A DNA stretch of 64,000 nt from Aricia agestis (GCF_905147365.1 NC_056407.1:23667980-23731979), one strand, 5' to 3'; counted from the stretch's first letter, positions 11,371 through 23,825 are shown. The notes: generated from the sequence alone by a model not told the origin. A program made the numbers and translations.

Positions 11371-11877
11371 TGTTATAAAAACTTGCCAACTTCAAATTAT
11401 TATTGTAATCATAACCTCACAGTCTACACCAATGCAGTAAATATTAATTGCTCAATTTAATAAAACCACTCGTACAATTATAACAAAAAGGAACCATTAG
11501 CACTTGGAAAATGTTAATTTTATCCGCAATAACAATATAGTGTTTCAATGAAAGTTTGCGAAGTGAGCTAGGCTAGGACGGATCCCGAATTTCTGTGATT
11601 TCCCGTGGGGGATATTAATGGAAGAACCGCGGTCGCCGCGGGAGCTCCGGCTTAAATATAAAAAACGAAGTAATAGCCTCAAGCTGCCCAGAGTGGACTT
11701 TTTATTCAACTGGCACTTAAAGATGATTGGGCATAGCTGATCTAAGATTAAGTACTGATTGGACTGTAGACTTTTTACGCTTAGGGACTAGGAAAAAGTC
11801 TATACTACTATGGAGTATAGATATTTTTGTATCCAACGAATAAAATAATGTTACGAATTTCGTATTATCCATACTGT

Positions 11878-12037
11878 ACTAAAGTGTGTCTGTCTGTCTG
11901 TTACCTCTTCACGCCTAAACCGCAGAACCGATTTGGTATGGAGATATTTTGAGTCTCTGGAAAGGACATAGGATACTTTTCATCCCAAATGTACGGTTCC
12001 CTAATTTTAACGCAATGGAGTTGCTTGCGACATCTAG
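11878..12037 (+). mobile_element. Helitron-family short copy with CTAG end
   Basis: TCCATACTGTACTAAAGTG at the start matches the copy at 11140; the end is CGCAATGGAGTTGCTTGCG, ACATCTAG, host T. A 160-bp internally deleted version of the same family. Confidence 0.65.
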
Positions 12038-12791
12038 TTTATAACTCTTGTCTCGGTAGTAACTGTTTTTTGTATCCCACAAAAGTTTCATGTATTGCGT
12101 CAAGGTTACCGTATTTTAATGTTCTAATAACCTCTGTCTAATATTGAACAAAATGTATTATTTTATACTTTAAAAGCAAAATGAACTGATTTTTTGCTAA
12201 CATTCAAATAAAGCCAAGAAGAATACCGCAAAGTTCCCAACAAAGCCTAGGAACATAATCGGGTACGTTTCTTTAGCATTTACCGGTCCGCCTCGCCGAT
12301 ACAGCCAGCTATAATCGTTAAAAGAAACTACCCTCTACTAAGTGTAATATAGACCATAGCAGATTATGTAAGCTCCAGTTTTCATTTTAAAACTCTACCA
12401 TATTGAACTATTTAATTTTACCTTTTAATGATCATGAGTATTACGACGTATACTTGTCGTATTCGCTGTACGTTGCACAAGTCTGAACAGGAAAGATAAC
12501 AAAATATTCGTAGCTACGTAGATTTTGATAATAAATAAAACGGAAGAAAATGTCCGGCAGCTGCTCATTAAACTTTGGAATAGAAGTTTGGCTAATACTA
12601 TATTACGTCATGGTTTTTTGGAGAGTTTAACAAGACGCATCTGTATGTCTGTCTGTACCTCCTTAACCTAAACCTCAATAATATTATTATAGGTTTTAAG
12701 GCTGTTACCAGACTTGGGTATAGCAAACCCATAAAATACTTTATTTTTGTATTATTACATACATAAAAAAAGTCATAGCGAACGAGAAATA

Positions 12792-12835
12792 TGCATAAAT
12801 TTTCACCACGGATTAACGTGGTGAAAATTTATGCA
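12792..12835. repeat. perfect 19-bp hairpin
   Basis: TGCATAAATTTTCACCACG at 12792-12810 and CGTGGTGAAAATTTATGCA at 12817-12835 are perfect inverted arms around GATTAA. It abuts the repeat at 12838. Confidence 0.8.
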
Positions 12836-12837
12836 AA

Positions 12838-12999
12838 TTTTTTTTCACTTTTGTATGGGGAAACTCGTAACGCTCGGGCCCTTGCACAAAAGTGAAAAAA
12901 AATGTTCGTCTTTCAGCGCTGCTACTTTCACAGTTAACTCTCTATAAGGAACACGTACACACCCTAAAGTATTATCACTTATTTTTGTTACACACTGTA
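12838..12999 (+). repeat. repeat family 'GGGTGTAAC' copy (partial)
   Basis: It shares TTTTGTATGGGGAAACTC, CTTTCAGCGCTGCTACTTTC, GGAACACGTACACACCC and TATTATCACTTATTTTTGTT with the fuller copy at 27862. It is probably a non-autonomous DNA element whose left arm is lost here. Confidence 0.6.
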
Positions 13000-13908
13000 T
13001 AGAAAATATCTACTTCATCGGAATAAAATGAGAGTTTGTAAAATATTTTAGCTCGGGAATCGTTCGGCTATGAGAAATCATAGAGTAAGGAAGCAGCTCA
13101 TATATTTTTATAATACTGCGATCAGGTATCCGTACGATAAGCGGTTGGCTCTTTATAATGTACTTACATCAGTTTAGGTTCATGAAAGCTGAATCTGAGC
13201 CAAATTCGTTTGGTTTATACTTCCACATTAATTTTCTCACTTCATGCCACTATTTTTGAAAAATACCGTTCCAAATACGTTATTAAAGGTTTCCTTGAAA
13301 TTATTTTAATATAGTCATGTGCCTCAACACAACGTTGAGGTACATAAAATTCTTAGTACTACTAAAAATGAAAACTATAAAAATTTGACTGACTGGTAAA
13401 GTTTGGTTCACGATAGTTTAATTGTCTTTTATAGTTTACCTAACACCCCTAGTATCACAATATGATTTTGTCATAAAAGTACATCAATATAAGTAGGTAC
13501 GAATAACAGAGTCGTTTAACTAGAAACGGTAAAACTAGAATAGCTATTTAAGAATATATTATATCATCATCATTTTCATGACAAAAAGATAAATCTTCGC
13601 CGAGAGACACTAGCCACAGTCGGACAGTAAATCCATTCCGTTTGGGTTTGCAAATTGGAGACTCAAGTCAACCACGTCGTACGCCATATCCAGTTATTAA
13701 TATTAAGCAACACAGATCGTCTTGTATCACACGTGTTCACATGTAAGATAAAGCTACGGAATCAAGTTCGCAGCTAGGGATTAGCCTACAAGCTGTAGAC
13801 ACTATACTGTATGCCATTAATATTGGCACTGTTATAATAATTGCGCGGGAAGAAAGCATTTGCATACTTGCATATGCAAATGCATATAAAGGCACTTTTT
13901 AGGAAATA

Positions 13909-14390
13909 GTGCATATTTTGGCAATTTTTCGTTGATAGTGCATATTTCGGTAGTTTTATGCCCTTGTAGTCTCCAAACTAGCTATCATGACACACGCCGA
14001 GGCCACAAAACAGAGGCAGGTGGCTCCATCCCCATTTAAAGAATGCAATACACTCGATAGGTACAATATATTTCTAGAAACAAAATTTTTCTTTGTAGTT
14101 GGCAACATTAGTAAAAAATTTGAATAAAGTAGTTACCGATTTATTAAACTTCCATGGGCATTAAGATTGCAATCGGAAAATGTTGATAGAAAAATTATTA
14201 TTGGTGCTGTATAAAAAATGAAAAACCCTGGATTTGATGAAAATATAAAAATTTACGCTTTTATTAACGACACCACCGGAAAGCTCTTAAAAAAATATTT
14301 TGTTTTAAAAATAAGTGACTTTTGATTGTGCATATTTCGGCCATTTATCGTGCATGCATATTTCGGCACTTTGATCGTGCATATAATCCG
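13909..14390 (+). repeat. interrupted GTGCATATTTCGG repeat, two clusters
   Basis: The motif occurs at 13909 (one base changed), 13938, 14328 and about 14354, with a degenerate unit at 14376, spaced roughly 22-29 bases within each cluster; TTT-TCG-TTGATA-like spacers recur. About 380 bases without the motif separate the clusters. Possibly the ends of one transposon. Confidence 0.45.
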
Positions 14391-14394
14391 ATGT

Positions 14395-14525
14395 CTAAAT
14401 TAATCATCATAATCATCGGCCCTTCGCCGTTCAAAGCCAAACATAGGCTTTTACCAACAATCGCCAAATTTCTCGATCTTCGTAAGCCCACCAGCCACCT
14501 TCTTCGCAGTTCATCCACAGGCATA
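14395..14525 (-). repeat. decayed insect LINE-type repeat fragment
   Basis: AATCATCATAATCATCGGCC, AAACATAGGCTTTTACC, CTTCGTAAGCCCACCAGCC and TTCTTCGCAGTTCATCC parallel a widespread insect repeat (CATCATCAT ... ACATAGGCCT ... TTCAGGTCATCC) from memory. Heavily diverged. Confidence 0.35.
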
Positions 14526-14720
14526 GAATGTAATATCAGAGAAGTTCTCAGTTAGTTATTCATAGGCGGATAGATGGCGGACCTACATAATTTGGTCACA
14601 TAATGTCAAACACAGCGGACAGACGTTATATTGACATACCCGACCAAATAACGAAGGACCACCATCTGCATAATATGAATTAATTAATAATTATATATAT
14701 ATATATATGAATTTCTTTAT

Positions 14721-14772
14721 TACCTACGATTCCTTTGAACCATAATTGAATGGTTCAAAGGAATCGTAGGTA
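14721..14772. repeat. perfect 23-bp hairpin next to (AT)n
   Basis: TACCTACGATTCCTTTGAAC (continuing CAT) at 14721-14743 is inverted perfectly at 14750-14772, loop AATTGA. A short AT repeat (about 14694-14708) precedes it. Confidence 0.85.
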
Positions 14773-15160
14773 CCTAAAATCTAAATACTGTTTTTCTATG
14801 CGCATAAACACAGAACTGGAATAATCTTATCATTTCCACGCCTCGTCCCCATAACCCCTTTGATAATTCAGACTATAATAATATGTTCTACAATATTATG
14901 TTCCGGAACATTCGCAGTCAAAGCACGCGCCAAACGTGCTATCTGAATAGTTAATAGTAGTAGCATTCATGTACTCATCTCTTCACCTGAATATATCTAC
15001 GTAAATTCGATTCACAGCGTCCATACTGCGTTTAAAGAACCAGGGTATAATTTGGACGGAATTTCTGCCATATAGAAATGTGTCAAATTTTAATATTAAT
15101 ATGAAATGTTAAATCTCGTCTCCTGGTTTAATCCATAGAGAAAATATAATACTTGATATA

Positions 15161-15367
15161 TTAGATGGCATCCACAACTCCGTTGCGCCATAATTCGTTT
15201 ATCGCGCGGGAACAGTACATTTTTCCGGGATAAAAAGTATCCTTTGTCCTTTTCCGGGACTCGACGTATCTCCATACCAAAATTTCAGCAAAATCGGTTT
15301 AGCGGTTTGGGCGTGAAGAGGTAACAGACAGATAGAGACACTTTCGCATTTATAATATTAGCATAGA
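15161..15367 (-). mobile_element. Helitron-family short copy
   Basis: Minus strand begins TCTATGCTAATATTATAAAT and runs through CTGTCTGTTACCTCTTCACG and CGGAAAAGGACAAAGGATAC, ending TGGCGCAACGGAGTTGTGG, ATGCCATCTAA (CTAG mutated to CTAA). Confidence 0.65.
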
Positions 15368-16058
15368 TTCATTAATGGTATAAGTTTGGTACCCATAATT
15401 TTGTGGTTAAATCATTAAGGGATGTCTGTCACAGAGGGTAAATTAATCCAGATATTTCACAGAACCATTCTTATGTTTTACATTGTCTTACAACCCTTAG
15501 ATTTTTCCCAAAGCCCTTAATATTTCGCCCCATAAAAATCTTAATACTGCGAAATTCTTAAAGTGGGTTGCGTTGAGCCTTCCTTCCTAACAAAGGCGAT
15601 TCGGAGCGGTAAAAGCACCATCCGGATTTAAAAGTCAATCGATAGCCAGCGACGGGATAATGAACATTGGAGACGCCTGATCCGTTATTCCAGTGTGAAT
15701 GGAATTCTTATTCGTATGCCATATCGCATTATCACTCGAATGAATGGCCTTTGGAATAAAAAGATTTTCAGAATTTTTCCATAATACTTGGATTGTATTG
15801 TTCGATCTTCATTGTTTTGTGATAGCTATAACTTGGCTATAACTGTATTGATGCAGTACTTGACAATTTCTTGTAGGTGTTGTGTTTTTTTTAGAAGTTA
15901 TCACAGAACCAAAAAACGTTTGCTTGTAAGCAAGCAGGTGCTCACAATTGCAGCAGTTTTCGTTAATATGGAGGCTAATTTTACAACTTGATCAATAATT
16001 AATCAAAATAAACCTTTTTTGATCTCAAACATAATATTGATAATATTATTCTGCCTTT
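15368..16058. other. unannotated DNA
   Basis: No recognised element. Some G+C-rich patches (GGAGCGGTAAAAGCACCATC near 15604), no splice-flanked frame noticed. Confidence 0.4.
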
Positions 16059-16231
16059 GGGCGAAGCCAAACGAGCGTAAATTTATGCCGCGTAAATATC
16101 TTTTCATACAAATCTTGACTTATAAAATTACTCTCGTGTGAATCAAACATGACTATTGTATGAAACTGAATGCAGCAGAATCTGCCGAACCGAAATTCTG
16201 CGACTCACAACTCACTCGTTTAGCTTCGCCC
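16059..16231. mobile_element. MITE, 17-bp TIR GGGCGAAGCCAAACGAG
   Basis: GGGCGAAGCCAAACGAG at 16059-16075 and CTCGTTTAGCTTCGCCC at 16215-16231 are inverted with one mismatch. The interior has no conserved coding. It explains the long minus-strand open frame that crosses this site. Confidence 0.75.
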
Positions 16232-17171
16232 TTACTGTCTAACCTTGAAACGAGCCCAAAATCCGAAATCGACTTTATCTTGAGCTTTTGTAGGTGGAGA
16301 CAAAAACAACAGTAAAACGAATATAAGTATTTTAAATAGACCGAGTAGGTAGTTCTAGATTGTTCTATCAATGGACTACATAGTAGGTGGCAATAACTAT
16401 CAAGTATGATTACTCCCTTGATTAAACTACGGATGTGTAAAGTTGTACGAGTACGATTCGACACTTTTATGGGCTTCGTTAATAGTTATCAGTGGCGCGC
16501 ATTCGCCGAACAGAATGTTAGTGCCCGGTGTAAAAACAATGCCCGTTTTAATTGCACAGAGCTTAACATTGAAATTTCAGCTCTTAATTTTTTTATTTGT
16601 CTTTATTTTCAGTTGAGGTATCTGGTATAATTTTTCCAAACAATTTAATCCCTACCATAAATTAAATGGTTTACAAAACAATCTCTAAGCAAGACAAAAT
16701 TCCGCTACTGAGGCGTAATTAACACGAAGTCATATTTTATGCATTTACTAAGTCCAAGAAGTCAATTCCGCTAAAAGCTTTTAATCACTTCGAAAGCTCA
16801 CAATTAAAACGTGAAAGCTTTCGCTCATATTTCGTTAAGTCCTATATTCATTTTAACTCCGATATAATCCGCCTTTGATAATTAAGTCATACGACCAAAG
16901 CTTTGAACATTGATTAGTATAGAATAGAATCGGATGCAGCAGCCAATCTCCATTCATTTCTAACGATCGTGTCCGCAACTAAATCTATTCGCATATCGAG
17001 TTTGATTCCCCGTTTAAAGTCGAATAGGCCGGAAATCGATAGGTTTAGCTCATGTTCGAATTGTGAGCGAAATCCAGTTTTCATCCAATGTGAAATACTA
17101 TTCACACATAATATCAAATTTAATTATTAGGTTTATTTACTTTTCTCATCCACCAGATATGACTTTTGTTT

Positions 17172-17297
17172 GGCCTGTTTCACCACTTTCTGATAAAGGG
17201 CCTAATAGGCTAATCACAACTTTTTTGACAGATTCCCCATACTTAATCTGTCAAGTTAATTGGTGGATAGCCTTATCAGGAAGTGGTGAAACAGGCC
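17172..17297. mobile_element. MITE, TIR GGCCTGTTTCACCACTT
   Basis: GGCCTGTTTCACCACTTTC (then TGATAA) at 17172 and TTATCAGGAAGTGGTGAAAC (then AGGCC) ending 17297 form 25-bp TIRs with one mismatch. The interior has a second pair, TGACAGATTCC / TAATCTGTCAA. A half copy occurs at 35334. Confidence 0.85.
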
Positions 17298-17627
17298 CTA
17301 AATCTTCTTTCTTTAAAACATTCTACTGATAGTAAACTCTTAGTTTTGAGTATTTTTTTTATACAAAAGTAGGTACTTACTACAATATATTTTAGTTCAG
17401 CATTCGAATTGAAGTTTGCAAATATCAGAAAATACAAAAACAATATTTACCGCGATCATAAAAATATACAAGACAGTTCCATACAAACCGGACTAAAAGT
17501 CTCTTACAATCCAATATTTTCATAAACACGGACACGAAATCCACAAATCACGCTTTATTTTGACGCGGACTTACCACATTCGGGGCTTAACGTCATTCCA
17601 AAATCGACAAGTGGATTTCGATAGAGT

Positions 17628-18027
17628 AAGAGCCAATGATAGCCAGACATCGTCATTCTATAAAAGCTGAAAGTTTACCTGTTTATGACCGACCGAGATA
17701 AGAATGACCAGCAACTATGGAGTTCATAACTTTAGAAACATCCTTAAATTTCCTTAAAGTATTGTAATTTGAGGTGGTCTGGCAGTGGGAAGCAATTACT
17801 GACAAAAATTTCCGGCAGTGGAAGACGAAATTCCTACAGTTATCCCAAAGAAAATAAGATAAAAAATTGAGCTTTACTCTTTATGTCAGGTCATGTCAAG
17901 TAGACCTACAGAACTGTAATGTAACCGCGACCAAAACTCCATAGTTGCTGGTCGTTCTTACTTCTATAGGGGTAAACTTTCAGCTTTCAGAAAATGACGA
18001 AAGTCTGGTTATCGCTGGCTCTTGGAC
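17628..18027. mobile_element. foldback element with about 110-bp TIRs
   Basis: AGAGCCAATGATAGCCAGAC on the left pairs with the complement of GTCTGGTTATCGCTGGCTCT on the right. The arms continue through AGCTGAAAGTTTACC and GACCAGCAACTATGGAGTT. The arms are diverged by perhaps 15-20%, so the insertion is old. Confidence 0.75.
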
Positions 18028-19671
18028 CACGATGATGTGCGAATGAGTTTTCGGCTTCAATACTTCATTTCCCATGGAATATCCAAATCTTTCGTCGCGA
18101 TGGCCGACCGGAAATAACGCGCTAATAGATTCGCAAGCTCAGAACTGACAATTGAGTTATCTGTTTATGCAGGAAACATTCGAATTTGCATGCTACATGT
18201 TTAAGTTCAGTTTGTGAATGAAATTATAGTACCTCCTGATTAGTTTGACGGAGGGTTGGACGAAAGTATTATTACAATATTATATTTGCTGTTGTTTTCT
18301 CGAAGTTTAGTGTCAAATTAAGTAATCAAAACTTATTAGATAACGACCTAAGTATATGATTTAATTTCCTATTTATAAATCGCACTGAATATAGACACAA
18401 ATAATGTTGTATATTTTGTTGCACGTGATATCTAAAATTATTTGTAATTATAGGTATACAATTATTTATATCTTTGCAATATTATAAAGCATAAACTAAG
18501 CAATGTTATGAACTAAGCTAAAAGCCAAGCTTTGTGAGGGCTCGCGTCGTTTTTCTGCATGGTAGATTTTTAAGGCAGTTTTTTTTTTAATATTTTAATA
18601 GTAACCAAACCTCGACTGACCGATGGTAACACATCTACATATAAATTTGTTGTTCTAAGCGACCTTAAATAAACGAGAAAAAAATACTATGATAAAGCAT
18701 ATCAATAGGCGTGATAGTTTTACCGTACCCCAAAAGTTCTCAGGTTGTGGGATATACTATTGTATGCAGTTATAGAATCCAAATATTATGAGTAATTGTA
18801 GTTGAGTGTAATTGTGTAGTGATAAATATATTTACGCACGACCATTGAATATCAATAAAGTAAATATGATAGAATATTACTGAAACGTGTAACCACATTA
18901 ATGAAATTGTTTGCAATCATAAAATTGTTAGTCGGGCTTATTAATAATTATGAATTGCGTAAAATTACTACATTACTATTATTGTGTTTTTCAGTAATAT
19001 TAACCATTTTGTGCAGTACACAATAATATTACAATGTTAAATTAATTGTTTTGTGTCCTTTTTCTTTCGTCCGTTTGTAAATGTTGTGTTGTGTGATGTG
19101 CAAAATAAACGTTTCTTAAAAGAAAAGCTGTGAGTACTAAGTAGTAAGGTTCTTCTTGACCATCTTAAAACTGATATAGAACTTAGACGTTATAGCCTTT
19201 GAAAAAAAAAAACCATTTCATTTTAAACATTAATATGTTAGTACAGTACATAGTATCATAATCATAGTATATTTATGGACCACAAATCTGCCAGCTTAAG
19301 TCGAAGGGAACTTTATACTTTGCTAAGTGCTTTTGAAAATTTGAATAGGTTTGCATTTACTGAATTTGTGATGAGGTCACGTTTGTATAAATAAATAAGT
19401 GGGATCCGAATGTGGACTCCATCGTGGTCGTTATTTCTCTGAGTTTCAGACTCACGAACCCAATTGATGGGTCCTTATGAACATTGAACGTGTAGGGTTC
19501 AGTTGTGGCTTTTAAGGGTTAAATTGTTTAATATTAGTTATATTGTAATTACGAAATTATTATGAAATTTATGTAATAAAAATGTTTTTGGTTTTGTTAT
19601 TTTATTACTTGCTAGAACTTGAAAACGGAACTGAACTGATTTGGCTGAAATATTTATGGTAGTCCAGGGAT
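18028..19671. other. unannotated AT-rich DNA
   Basis: No element ends or coding signal seen in this stretch. Confidence 0.4.
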
Positions 19672-19760
19672 ACAGCGCTGCTACATTCACAGTGAACTCT
19701 CTACAAGGAACACGTACACACCCTAAAGTATTATCACTTATTTTTGTTACACCCGGTATA
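19672..19760 (+). repeat. repeat family 'GGGTGTAAC', right-end fragment
   Basis: CAGCGCTGCTACATTCACAG, CTCTCTACAAGGAACACGTA and TATTATCACTTATTTTTGTT then ACACCCGG match the right half of the copy at 27862. Confidence 0.65.
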
Positions 19761-20122
19761 ATATTTGGATTTAGGATGTAAGTGAAACGAAGGTAAACCA
19801 TCAGGCAAACCGGCTGGCAGCGTTGGCTCACTTACCCCCTAGCTTTGTAAAAAAAGTTTAATTTATGGACAAGTTTTACAAAAAATACCGTTTATAATTC
19901 AATTCGCACCTAATGTTCCTTGAAGTATAAGCCCGAAATTCGCCACAATAACAGCATTAAATCACGAAGCTCAGTAGCTGTAAATGTAAGCCGTATTTGT
20001 ACTGCCTACGAGCATTCATAAAGATTTGTGAGTGGGCGTTGATTGGTGAAGTTGTGTTCAGAAATGCAATTGCATTAGTTAATAGAACTGCAAAGACGAC
20101 TGACAAACGGACTAGAAGCACA

Positions 20123-20323
20123 GCGGGGCTAAAATGGTCACATTTAGCAATTCCTCTCAATCAATTCAGCAAATGAATTGTCAAAACTGTCAAACAAAAT
20201 ATGTCAAATCAGTACAAAAATACAGAAATGAATTGCAAGCAGAGTTGCATTTTGCGATTTTAGAAAAATGAACCATATTATGATTCATATCATGATTCTT
20301 CAAAGCGACCATTTTAGCCCCGC
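20123..20323. mobile_element. MITE, perfect 17-bp TIR GCGGGGCTAAAATGGTC
   Basis: GCGGGGCTAAAATGGTC (20123-20139) and GACCATTTTAGCCCCGC (20307-20323). The interior also has CAATTCAGCAAATGAATTG and ATGATTCATATCATGATTC palindromes. No coding. Confidence 0.85.
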
Positions 20324-20455
20324 AGTATAAATGACACACAGTAGAGTAAGACCCATTGCAATAAAAGTTGTGTATGTTAACACAAAACTTCACGTTATCT
20401 AATCTCGCTAATGTGTGCTTGTGTATATTATTGATATTGTGTATTAACAAAATAC

Positions 20456-20527
20456 AAATAAAACTTTTTTATTTGTAACCTTTCTTGCTACTAAGTAAAA
20501 AAGGTTACAAATAAGAAAGTTTTATTT
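20456..20527. repeat. long hairpin, about 28-bp arms
   Basis: AAATAAAACTTTTTTATTTG then TAACCTTT on the left pairs with AAAGGTTACAAATAAGAAAG then TTTTATTT on the right, one or two mismatches. Confidence 0.8.
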
Positions 20528-20794
20528 TAAAATCGAATACTGACAGGATGTATGTATGAACAAAAGAGTGATGCGCCTAAATCTTTTTGTAAAGTAAATC
20601 ACAAGGTGATGTGAGATGTCACACAGTTTAGGTTAGGTTACATCGCAAGTTAAGACACTCCCCCTACGGAGGTGCCGTAATTTACCGTTTTTAGAGTATT
20701 AGTAACTCAAAATTTTGAAAGCTTCAAAATTATAATTAAAATACAGCAATAATCTTCAGAATATGAATATTTCTTTCTCCGTTATTAATTTCCT

Positions 20795-21118
20795 ATTTTT
20801 GTAAAAAATATTGACTTTATCATATTTTTTTCAACTCTTGTCTCTGGGACTCAGCTGATCTCACACTGGTCGTGTAAGCATTGTCTAATAGTATCTAAGA
20901 TTCAATAAAAAAAACTATAATCCATTTTCAATTTGTCACCTTTTTGTCAACGGACTTCAACCAAAAATAAGATTATAATTCGTATGTATAGGCTTGTCAC
21001 TCAAAAATCTGTCATTTTTCCTAGTGTGTGTGTTGTAGTGTGTTTAATGTTTTATTTGTTAAAAAAATGTATGATAAAAGCATAATTTCAAAATAATATT
21101 ATCTCGATGCACTCCTTC
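20795..21118 (-). repeat. dispersed repeat, inverted partner at 35404-35715
   Basis: Shares in reverse order TATTGACTTTATCAT, AACTCTTGTCTCTG, AGTATCTAAGATTCAATAAA, TCCATTTTCAATTTGTCACC, AGGCTTGTCACTCAAAAATC and TAAAAGCATAATTTCAAAAT with the copy near 35.5 kb. No protein is visible and the class is unknown. Confidence 0.7.
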
Positions 21119-21129
21119 ACCATTATAAG

Positions 21130-21219
21130 CTATAACTGTGCAAAATTTCATTCACCTACGTTTCCGCATTTTTCGTCAAAAAGGATTCAAAGTTTCTTGC
21201 TTGCGTATTAATATATAGA
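21130..21219 (-). repeat. 5' end of a Helitron-like repeat
   Basis: On the minus strand it begins TCTATATATTAATACGCAAG then CAAGAAACTTTGAATCC and reaches TGAATGAAATTTTGCACAG. The TC start and ATATATTAATACG box resemble short lepidopteran Helitron 5' ends; the 3' end is not found. Confidence 0.4.
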
Positions 21220-22192
21220 TAAGTAGATAATAATTACACATAGACACTCTCGAAAAACGTAGCACCTCTTCTGACGCAGTCGGGTTGGAAACATTACCGT
21301 AAATAATCAAATAAGCAACGAACGTGCACCGAACTGGTAAAACTCAAAATATCTATCGAAATCGAAACACGAAAATAATTTGCACCGTACCTATTCATCA
21401 TCTAAACATAGTTCGTGCATAATTCTATATCAGTGTTACCTTTTCGACTGAATAATGTTCAATTTGGGGTGAAAATTTTGGAATTCCGTGTAATTGTGAT
21501 TTACTCGCGCGGTTCTGATGCGATAAAGTTATCGGCGGCCGTTAGATCAAACCAGAAATTCGCGAGGAAATGTGCAATGCAACTATTTGTTGCGCGGCAA
21601 TATATTATGCGATATGCGCTGCAAAATTACTAATAACAAAGATTCAAAGTCCTTAAATTACGCTTTTAAACAATACTTTTACTTCTATGTAGTCTTATAA
21701 ACAGACAGTAAAAAGGTTATTCAAGGATGGCGGTGTAAAAACTAAAATTAATAAATAAATTAATATACTACTTGATTACAGTAGGTTTATCAAATTTGGA
21801 GAAAAAGTATAGTATTAAGTGCTTATTAAATTGGTATAAACAAAATTAATGTTACTTGATTCGTTTTTTTTATTAATTTTTTGCCACTCTTTAAAAAAAA
21901 CTACAAAGAATATCGATCTCGGAGTTTAACTCTAATGTTTAAATAGCTATCAACTATAGTATTTTGAAAGAAAAACGCGGTGAAACAAAATTGAGGTTTT
22001 TATCACATTGTGCATCAGTAATTTTTGAAAATATTAGATGGAAATAATAATTATTATTAGCTTGTAACAAAATTCGAACACATAAAATGAACCTGCACAA
22101 AGTGAAACCTACAATAAATCTAAAAATAATATAATATTTTAAAATACAACATATTGTGTGAATCCGCAACTAACATCAGCTATGGAATTATA

Positions 22193-22298
22193 GGTCTGCA
22201 AAGTGAAAAAAATCGGTCCGCAAAGTCACACAAAATCGGTCCGCAAAGTAACGCAAAAAATTCTCCGCCAACCACCACAAAAATTATGTCCGCAAAGT
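22193..22298 (+). repeat. periodic GGTCCGCAAAGT array
   Basis: GGTCTGCAAAGT at 22193, GGTCCGCAAAGT at 22215 and 22238, and TGTCCGCAAAGT at 22287 give steps of 22, 23 and 49 bases, i.e. about 24 with one degenerate unit. Spacers are A-rich. A short degenerate minisatellite, not a CRISPR. Confidence 0.6.
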
Positions 22299-22849
22299 CC
22301 TTTTGTTTACAAGTAGCTTAAAAATACATCTGGGGCGTAATGAAACGCTTACTGCTGTATTGTTGTGAGTTATTGTAGGAAATGAAGTGGTCATAATTCG
22401 CGTCAAATTGGCATGCCAATTATACATTCTGCGGCTGAGAATAATGGGCGCAGTGTACTAAGCGAACGGTTTATATCGCGACAAAATGTTAATATTCAGG
22501 CAATGTGAAATATAAGGTAGATGTTTCGTGTTGCTAATTTCATGGAAGCTAGATGGTATCGAGTATTCAGTCATAGTAACATACGGAAAATCAAGCTATT
22601 TTCATTGTAAGTTTAGATGGTGCATTTTGATAAGCGTATAATTTTATGTATTTAATTTTATATTTCTATTTTCTCTTCTTCTCTCCAGTTACGACAAAAA
22701 TCAAAACATTTTTCTAGAGTACTTAGTTAATTGTCAAGTTGTACATGATAAAATATAATAATATTTAATAATTATTCTAAACCACGTAAATTAGATATAT
22801 CACAGACAAATAATAATTAGTCCACAAAAATTGTCTATGATCCTTTACG

Positions 22850-23285
22850 TGGTCTACGTCTTATCTGTGCCAAATAACAGAAAAATTGCTCCAGTGGTTC
22901 GTGAGATAAGCATTTTCAAATAATTTCCCTCGTTTTTTCCAAATTTTCCTCTATTTCTTCGCTCTTAATAGTCTTAACGTGATAAAATATAGCCTATAGC
23001 CTTAGTCGGTAAATCAGCTATCTAACACTGTAAGAATTTTTCAAATCGGATTAGTAGTTCCTGAGATTAGCGCGTTCAAATAAGCCCTTTCAAGTAATTT
23101 CCCCCCGTTTTTTCTACATTTTCATCTATTTCTTCGCTCATATTGGTCTTAGCGTGATAAAATATAGCTTATAGCCTTTCTCGATAAATGGGCTATCTAA
23201 CACTGAAATAATTTTTCAAATCGGACCAGTAGTTGCTGAGATTAGCGCGTTCAAACAAACAAACTCTTCCGCTTTATAAGTATAT
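22850..23285 (-). repeat. Helitron-like repeat with an internal tandem duplication
   Basis: Two units of about 185 bases repeat in tandem: TCCTCTATTTCTTCGCTC / TCATCTATTTCTTCGCTC, AACGTGATAAAATATAGC, TATCTAACACTG and TTTTTCAAATCGGA. The right end, GCGCGTTCAAACAAACAAAC then TCTTCCGCTTTATAA, read on the minus strand looks like the 5' end of a short Helitron. Confidence 0.55.
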
Positions 23286-23825
23286 AATAAAATATGAACA
23301 TCGTCGTTGATATTGAACATCTATACATAAATATTATAATATTATTATAATGTTCCATAAATATATGAGGAATGTAGATCAGGAGAACTGAATGTTTACG
23401 AGAGGTCTTAGACGAGGTCAAGAGGCGGCTGCGATGTTTGGACGATAAACGCTATAAGTTATAACTGGAACATCCGCTTCGTTTGATCGATTCATTAAAA
23501 AAGTGATGACGTCATCAAATATAAATCCAAATTATTCTATAGACCAGTGGTTTTTAACCTGTGTGTCGCACATACAATTACAAAATCAGAAGGTGAGGAA
23601 TCGCGCCACGTTTTTCCAGGGCGACCGCGTCTATAAGTAAGGCTAAAAACACTGGCACTCAATAAAAACAAAAACAAAAATACTCAGAAAAACAAAAATT
23701 ATAAACAAGATGTTTTTAATTTTTGTCTCACACAATATTACCTACAATAATCGATTTTTTTTATTTAGGTCAAAATCATAGTAGAGGAGTAAGTATTAAA
23801 AAAAACTTTTTTTTTTAATCTGAAG

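Noticed and set aside
16153..16464. 103-codon minus-strand open frame as a gene
   Set aside because: Half of it lies inside the MITE at 16059-16231, and the rest is low-complexity with no domain.
17063..17329. 88-codon plus-strand open frame
   Set aside because: Most of it is the MITE at 17172-17297 read through.
20628..20642. TTAGGTTAGG, the insect telomere motif
   Set aside because: Only two units in ordinary AT-rich DNA; no array and no telomeric retrotransposon next to it.
22193..22298. CRISPR-like array
   Set aside because: Eukaryotic context, core of only 12 bases, A-rich spacers shorter than the unit, degenerate units, no cas genes.
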